A DNA stretch of 8,583 nt from Paracoccaceae bacterium. GTDB taxonomy: Bacteria > Pseudomonadota > Alphaproteobacteria > Rhodobacterales > Rhodobacteraceae. The stretch is taken from positions 10,364 to 18,946 of the forward strand of contig JAMWZF010000017.1 of assembly GCA_024304875.1 (NCBI GenBank), read 5' to 3'. The notes beneath the pieces were generated by a model, which was not told the DNA's origin, did not search any database, and was given only the letters and a program-made list of their open reading frames with translations. This document shows, piece after piece, positions 5,559 to 8,583 of the stretch. Numbering within the stretch: the first letter of the stretch is position 1; each line of letters starts with the position of its first letter. Position numbers and translations under genes: made by a program.

Positions 5559-6761
5559 CTACCGCCGCAGGTGCTCGCGCAGCGCGGCGTCCTGCAGCGC
5601 CCAGGCCTCGAGCCCGGTCACCAGCCCCGCGACGATGGGCGCCCGCCCTTCGGAGGAGGAGAGCGCGGCGCGGTCGCGGTCGTCGGAAAGGAAGCCGACC
5701 TCGACCAGGGCCGAGGGCATGTCGGCGCTCAAAAGCACCGCCAGCATCGCCGCCCGGCGAGGGCGGGAGTTCAGCCGGGCGCCCTCCTCCCGCAGGCCCG
5801 AGACCAGGGCTGAGGCGAGCTTGTCGCTGCGCGGTGCCGTCTCGAGCCGGGCGAGGTCCATCAGCACCGTCGCGATGGTGTCGTCCTGTCCGGTCAGGTC
5901 GAGCCCGGCCAGCAGGTCGCCCCGATCGTGGCGCTCGGCCATCCGTTCGGAGGCGCCGTCCTGCGCCTCGCGGCTGAGCAGGTAGACCGAGGCGCCGCGG
6001 GCACTGTCCTCCTCCAGCGCGTCGGCGTGGAGCGACAGGAACACGTCCGCGCCCGCGTTTCGCGCAATGGTGAGGCGGTCCGCAAGAGACACGAAACTGT
6101 CGTCGGAGCGGGTCAGCACCGGCAGCATCCCCGCCCGCGCCACCGCCTCGGCCAGTTCGAGGCCAAGGTCCAGCATCAGGTCCGCCTCGGTCACGCCGTC
6201 CCTCAGGGCGCCGGGGTCGACGCCGCCGTGACCGGGGTCGATGGCGACCGTCAGGGGACCGGCCTCCGCTGCCTCGGCCGCATCCGGCGCGATGGCGCGG
6301 AGGGTCCAGTCCGGGTCCGGCGGTGCGCCGATGCGCGCGGCGAAGGCCGCGTCCGAGACCCGCGCGCCCCGGACCCGCACGACCGCGGTCCCGGTGGTCT
6401 CGTTCACCCGCATCTCGGCGGTTTCGACCGCATAGGGCCCGCCGAGGTCGAGCACCATCCGCGACCAGCCGGGACCGAGAGTGCCGAAGCGCAGATCGCT
6501 GACCGCGTCGGCATTGAGCAGCCCCGCCCGGGAGGCGCCGCGCCAGTCCACCTCGCGGAAATCCAGCACCAGCCGGCGGGGGTCGTCCAGGGTGAAGACC
6601 CGCCAGGGAACCGGCTGCGAGAGATGGAGCTCAACCTCGAAGGTGTCGCCCGGCGCGTTGTCTATCCCGCTCCGCGCCACGTCGAGTCGTGCCAGGCCGG
6701 TGAATTCCTGCGCCTTCAGAGGCGCGGCGAGCGCCACAAGGAGAAGGATCAGCCGGATCAT
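5559..6761 (-). CDS. amiC: N-acetylmuramoyl-L-alanine amidase, AMIN plus Amidase_3 (AmiC type)
   Basis: A periplasmic zinc hydrolase that cuts the bond between N-acetylmuramic acid and L-alanine, removing stem peptides from peptidoglycan, typically for daughter-cell separation. The 400-residue product begins with a signal peptide (MIRLILLLVALAAPLKA, likely cut near residue 17). Residues about 20-135 form an AMIN domain, which in this family targets the enzyme to the septum or wall. The Amidase_3 catalytic domain follows (about 170-390) with IDPGHGG giving zinc ligand His178, Glu192 in TEADL, His245 in SLHADA, and catalytic Glu354 in VEVGFLSDD; all are present. The family's regulatory helix region lies between His245 and Glu354 (EDSARGASVY to RSDKLA). 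The ATG overlaps the aminotransferase stop by four bases, with only G-rich sequence upstream as ribosome site, so translation is probably coupled. It ends in TAG. The symbol follows domain order; orthology to E. coli AmiC versus AmiA/B is not proven. Confidence 0.93.
   Translation of the reverse strand: MIRLILLLVALAAPLKAQEFTGLARLDVARSGIDNAPGDTFEVELHLSQPVPWRVFTLDDPRRLVLDFREVDWRGASRAGLLNADAVSDLRFGTLGPGWSRMVLDLGGPYAVETAEMRVNETTGTAVVRVRGARVSDAAFAARIGAPPDPDWTLRAIAPDAAEAAEAGPLTVAIDPGHGGVDPGALRDGVTEADLMLDLGLELAEAVARAGMLPVLTRSDDSFVSLADRLTIARNAGADVFLSLHADALEEDSARGASVYLLSREAQDGASERMAERHDRGDLLAGLDLTGQDDTIATVLMDLARLETAPRSDKLASALVSGLREEGARLNSRPRRAAMLAVLLSADMPSALVEVGFLSDDRDRAALSSSEGRAPIVAGLVTGLEAWALQDAALREHLRR
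6758..6761 (-). promoter_or_regulatory. ATGA overlap of aminotransferase stop and amidase start
   Basis: On the minus strand ATG (6761-6759) of the amidase and TGA (6760-6758) of the aminotransferase share the four bases ATGA. The upstream bases offer only a poor ribosome site (GGGGGCGGCGC), so the amidase probably depends on ribosomes finishing the aminotransferase. Confidence 0.8.
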
Positions 6762-7903
6762 GCGCCGCCCCCGAAGAACCGCGCCAGCCGGGCCGCGCCT
6801 TCCTGGATGGCCGACGTGGGCCCGGCATAGGACAGGCGCAGCCAGTCGCCGCCGGCCTGCGGGTCGAAGTCGAGGCCGGGCGTCACCGCGACCCCGGCCG
6901 CATCGAGGATGCGCCGCGACAGGGCCAGGCTGTCCTCTCCGACATGGCTGACGTCGGCATAGATGTAGAACGCCCCGTCCGCCGGCGCGGTCCGCGTCAG
7001 GCCCATCTTCGGAAGGGCCTCCAGGAGGATCTGCCGGTTCCGGCGGTAGGCGGCGACGTTGGCGTCCAGCTCCCCGCCGCAGTCCATCGCGTGGAACGCC
7101 AGTCGCTGCGCGGCATGGGAGGAGCAGATGAACATGTTCTGGGCAAGGCGCTCGACCGTGCGCACATGGGCCTCGGGCACCACCATCCAGCCGATCCGCC
7201 AGCCGGTCATGGAGAAATACTTCGAGAAGGAGTTGATGACGTAGACGTCGTCCGTGACTTCCAGGGCCGACACCGCCCGGTCGCCGTAGCTGAGGCCATG
7301 GTAGATCTCGTCCGAGATGAAGGCGCCGCCCTGCCCGGTCATGACCTCCGAGAGCGCGGCGAGGTCGTCCCGCCCCAGCATGGTCCCCGAGGGATTGCCG
7401 GGCGAGGCGACGATCAGGCCGTCGAGAGCGGCCTCCGCCACGGTCGCGGCGGTGGGCTGCAAACGCCCCTCCAGCGTCGTCGAAAGGCCGACGGGCACCA
7501 GATCCAGCGCCTTCAGGATCTGTCGGTACGACGGATAGCAGGGATAGCCGAGGCCAACCCGCGCATCGGTGTCGAAGAGGGCCGAGAAGGCGAGGAGGAA
7601 GGCCCCCGATGCGCCGGAGGTCACCACCACGCGGGACGGGTCGAGGTCGACGCCATACCAGTCGCCGTAATGCCGGGCGATCCGTGCGCGCAGCTCGGGC
7701 AGTCCGAGGGCGACGGTGTAGCCCAGCGGCCCGGCCTCGAGCTCCGCCGCCAGACGCGCCCGCGCCTCGGCCGGGGCGCCGGTGCCGGGCTGGCCGATTT
7801 CCATGTGGACGATGTCGCGGCCCGCGGCCTCGGCCGCGCGGGCGGCTTCCATGACGTCCATCACGATGAAGGGATCGACGTCGCTGCGCCTTGAGTTCCG
7901 CAT
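6758..7903 (-). CDS. PLP-dependent aminotransferase, class I/II (fold type I)
   Basis: A cytoplasmic pyridoxal-phosphate enzyme that swaps an amino group between an amino acid and a 2-oxo acid. The 381-residue length is normal for AspB/AspC-like class I enzymes. The PLP lysine is Lys228 in SFSKYFSMTGWRIGW; cofactor-binding Asn170 lies in SPGNPSG, Asp198 and Tyr201 in SDEIYHG, and the substrate-carboxylate Arg356 in WLRLSYAG. GYTVALGLPELR (residues 61-72) is the usual N-terminal signature. The catalytic set is complete. The ATG at 7903 is chosen because AAGAGG stands six bases upstream and the N-terminus fits the family; the open frame further upstream only shadows the divergent DsbA-like gene. 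It overlaps the amidase by ATGA and so heads a two-gene unit, although a metabolic link to wall cleavage is not obvious. Substrate preference cannot be told from motifs; aromatic, aspartate or alanine-type activity are all possible. Confidence 0.92.
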   Translation of the reverse strand: MRNSRRSDVDPFIVMDVMEAARAAEAAGRDIVHMEIGQPGTGAPAEARARLAAELEAGPLGYTVALGLPELRARIARHYGDWYGVDLDPSRVVVTSGASGAFLLAFSALFDTDARVGLGYPCYPSYRQILKALDLVPVGLSTTLEGRLQPTAATVAEAALDGLIVASPGNPSGTMLGRDDLAALSEVMTGQGGAFISDEIYHGLSYGDRAVSALEVTDDVYVINSFSKYFSMTGWRIGWMVVPEAHVRTVERLAQNMFICSSHAAQRLAFHAMDCGGELDANVAAYRRNRQILLEALPKMGLTRTAPADGAFYIYADVSHVGEDSLALSRRILDAAGVAVTPGLDFDPQAGGDWLRLSYAGPTSAIQEGAARLARFFGGGA

Positions 7904-7912
7904 GCCCGGCCT

Positions 7913-7943
7913 CTTATTGTCCTGCCCGCGCCCCTTTTGTCCT
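7913..7943 (-). promoter_or_regulatory. Direct repeat AGGACAA, 20-bp period, upstream of the aminotransferase
   Basis: Read on the minus strand, AGGACAAAAGG (7943-7933) and AGGACAATAAG (7923-7913) match at nine of eleven positions and are offset by exactly 20 bp, about two helical turns. They are A-rich patches in a GC-rich gap. The proximal copy runs into the aminotransferase ribosome site. The spacing suits a dimeric regulator binding one face of the DNA; which one is unknown. Confidence 0.4.
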
Positions 7944-8017
7944 TCAAGGAGCAGGCCCGTCAATGCAGAGCCGCGTGATCCGCCGCCCCCTTCCCGGATC
8001 AAGAGGCCGATGCCGCA

Positions 8018-8053
8018 CCGCTTGGCAAGCTGCGCGGGACGTGATCCAAGCGG
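8018..8053. repeat. 8-bp inverted repeat upstream of the DsbA-like gene
   Basis: CCGCTTGG (8018-8025) and CCAAGCGG (8046-8053) are perfect complements separated by 20 bp, ending 27 bases before the DsbA-like ATG. It could be an operator or an RNA hairpin in the 5' leader. I see no convincing -35/-10 pair for the gene; TTGGCA (8022-8027) followed after 17 bp by TCCAAG is a poor match. Confidence 0.4.
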
Positions 8054-8080
8054 CCGAGAGCCAGCCCGACAGGAGATGAC

Positions 8081-8583
8081 ATGATCCGCACCCTGACCCT
8101 TGCCGCCACCCTCGCCGGCGCCGCCCTCGGCGCCGCTGCCCAGGGGCTCGAGGACATGACCGAGGCCGAGCGCGCCGCCTTCCGTGCCGAGGTCCGGGCC
8201 TACCTGCTGGAGAACCCCGAGGTCCTGATGGAGGCGATCGGTGTGCTGGAGGCCCGCGAGGCCGAGGCTCAGGCGGATGCCGACCGGCAGATGGCGGAGA
8301 TGAACGCCGCGGCGCTCTTCGAGGACCCGACCTCCTGGGTCGGCGGCAATCCCGATGGCGACGTCACCCTTGTCGAATTCCTCGACTACCGATGCGGCTA
8401 CTGCCGCCGGGCGCATCCCGAGGTGGCCGAGCTGATCGAGACCGACGGCAACATCCGCGTCATCCGCAAGGAGTTCCCCATCCTCGGCGAGCAGTCCGTG
8501 CTGGCCTCCCGCTTTGCCCTTTCGGTCAAGCTGAACGCCGGGGACGCCGCCTATGGCGAGGTCTCGGACGCGCTGATGACGAT
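8081..8583 (+). CDS. DsbA-family thiol-disulfide oxidoreductase, 3' end missing
   Basis: A periplasmic thioredoxin-fold protein that makes or rearranges disulfide bonds in exported proteins. The 167 residues seen run off the window edge with no stop, so about a third of a typical 230-260 residue protein is missing. It begins with a signal peptide (MIRTLTLAATLAGAALGAAA, likely cut after residue 20). Residues about 25-80 are helical and acidic, with RAYLLENPEVLMEAI followed by a Glu/Ala-rich helix, as in ScsC-like and Com1-like DsbA proteins where this part mediates oligomerisation. The thioredoxin fold starts at VTLVEFLDY and holds the active site CGYC at Cys105 and Cys108. The cis-proline loop lies beyond the edge, so oxidase and isomerase roles cannot be separated. 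The ATG at 8081 has AGGAG five bases upstream, an excellent ribosome site. It diverges from the aminotransferase. Confidence 0.92.
   Translation, partial: MIRTLTLAATLAGAALGAAAQGLEDMTEAERAAFRAEVRAYLLENPEVLMEAIGVLEAREAEAQADADRQMAEMNAAALFEDPTSWVGGNPDGDVTLVEFLDYRCGYCRRAHPEVAELIETDGNIRVIRKEFPILGEQSVLASRFALSVKLNAGDAAYGEVSDALMT

Noticed and set aside
7904..8416. N-terminal extension of the aminotransferase frame across the divergent gap and over the DsbA-like gene.
   Set aside because: It is antisense to a well-supported CDS, and the ATG at 7903 has a good ribosome site and gives the usual family length.
1..8583. CRISPR arrays, tRNA or rRNA genes, insertion sequences, phage genes, toxin-antitoxin or defence systems.
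   Set aside because: I looked on both strands and saw no repeat-spacer pattern, cloverleaf, transposase or attachment-like repeat; the window is filled with housekeeping genes.

Overview
The window is a compact, high-GC stretch of ordinary bacterial chromosome. The coding style points to an alphaproteobacterium, most likely of the Rhodobacteraceae (Roseobacter/Rhodobacter) group: GC-rich third positions, short gaps, stop/start overlaps, a PBP1A of the alphaproteobacterial type and a DsbA-like protein with a long N-terminal helical region. This placement rests on protein resemblance and composition judged by eye, not on a search.

Layout from left to right. (1) Minus strand, 27-1948: prfB (release factor 2), followed through a one-base stop/start overlap by a secreted cysteine-containing protein of unknown function. 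(2) Minus strand, 2071-4599: the bifunctional peptidoglycan synthase PBP1A, starting at GTG, with a well-formed sigma70-type promoter (TTGACC, 17 bp, TATATA) lying inside an 11-bp perfect inverted repeat. A 122-bp gap with a hairpin and a second candidate promoter separates it from prfB. (3) Plus strand, 4764-5378: a small SAM-dependent methyltransferase, divergent from PBP1A and convergent with the next block. (4) 5379-5558: a gene-free convergent gap holding three hairpins. (5) Minus strand, 5559-7903: a PLP-dependent fold-type-I aminotransferase followed by an AMIN/Amidase_3 N-acetylmuramoyl-L-alanine amidase, overlapping by ATGA. (6) 7904-8080: a divergent regulatory gap with a 20-bp-period direct repeat and an 8-bp inverted repeat. 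(7) Plus strand, 8081 to the window end: a DsbA-family thioredoxin-fold protein cut off by the window edge.

Functional themes are cell-wall growth and splitting (PBP1A makes and cross-links glycan strands, the amidase cuts stem peptides off), translation termination (RF2), and periplasmic thiol chemistry (DsbA-like protein). PBP1A and the small secreted protein both carry several exported cysteines that could be its clients, which is inference only. I found no mobile element, CRISPR array, RNA gene or defence-like system. All genes have recognisable families except the secreted protein at 27-824. The most interesting signals are regulatory: the inverted repeat centred on the PBP1A -35 box, the direct repeats in front of the aminotransferase, and the RF2 stop codon that doubles as part of the next gene's start.
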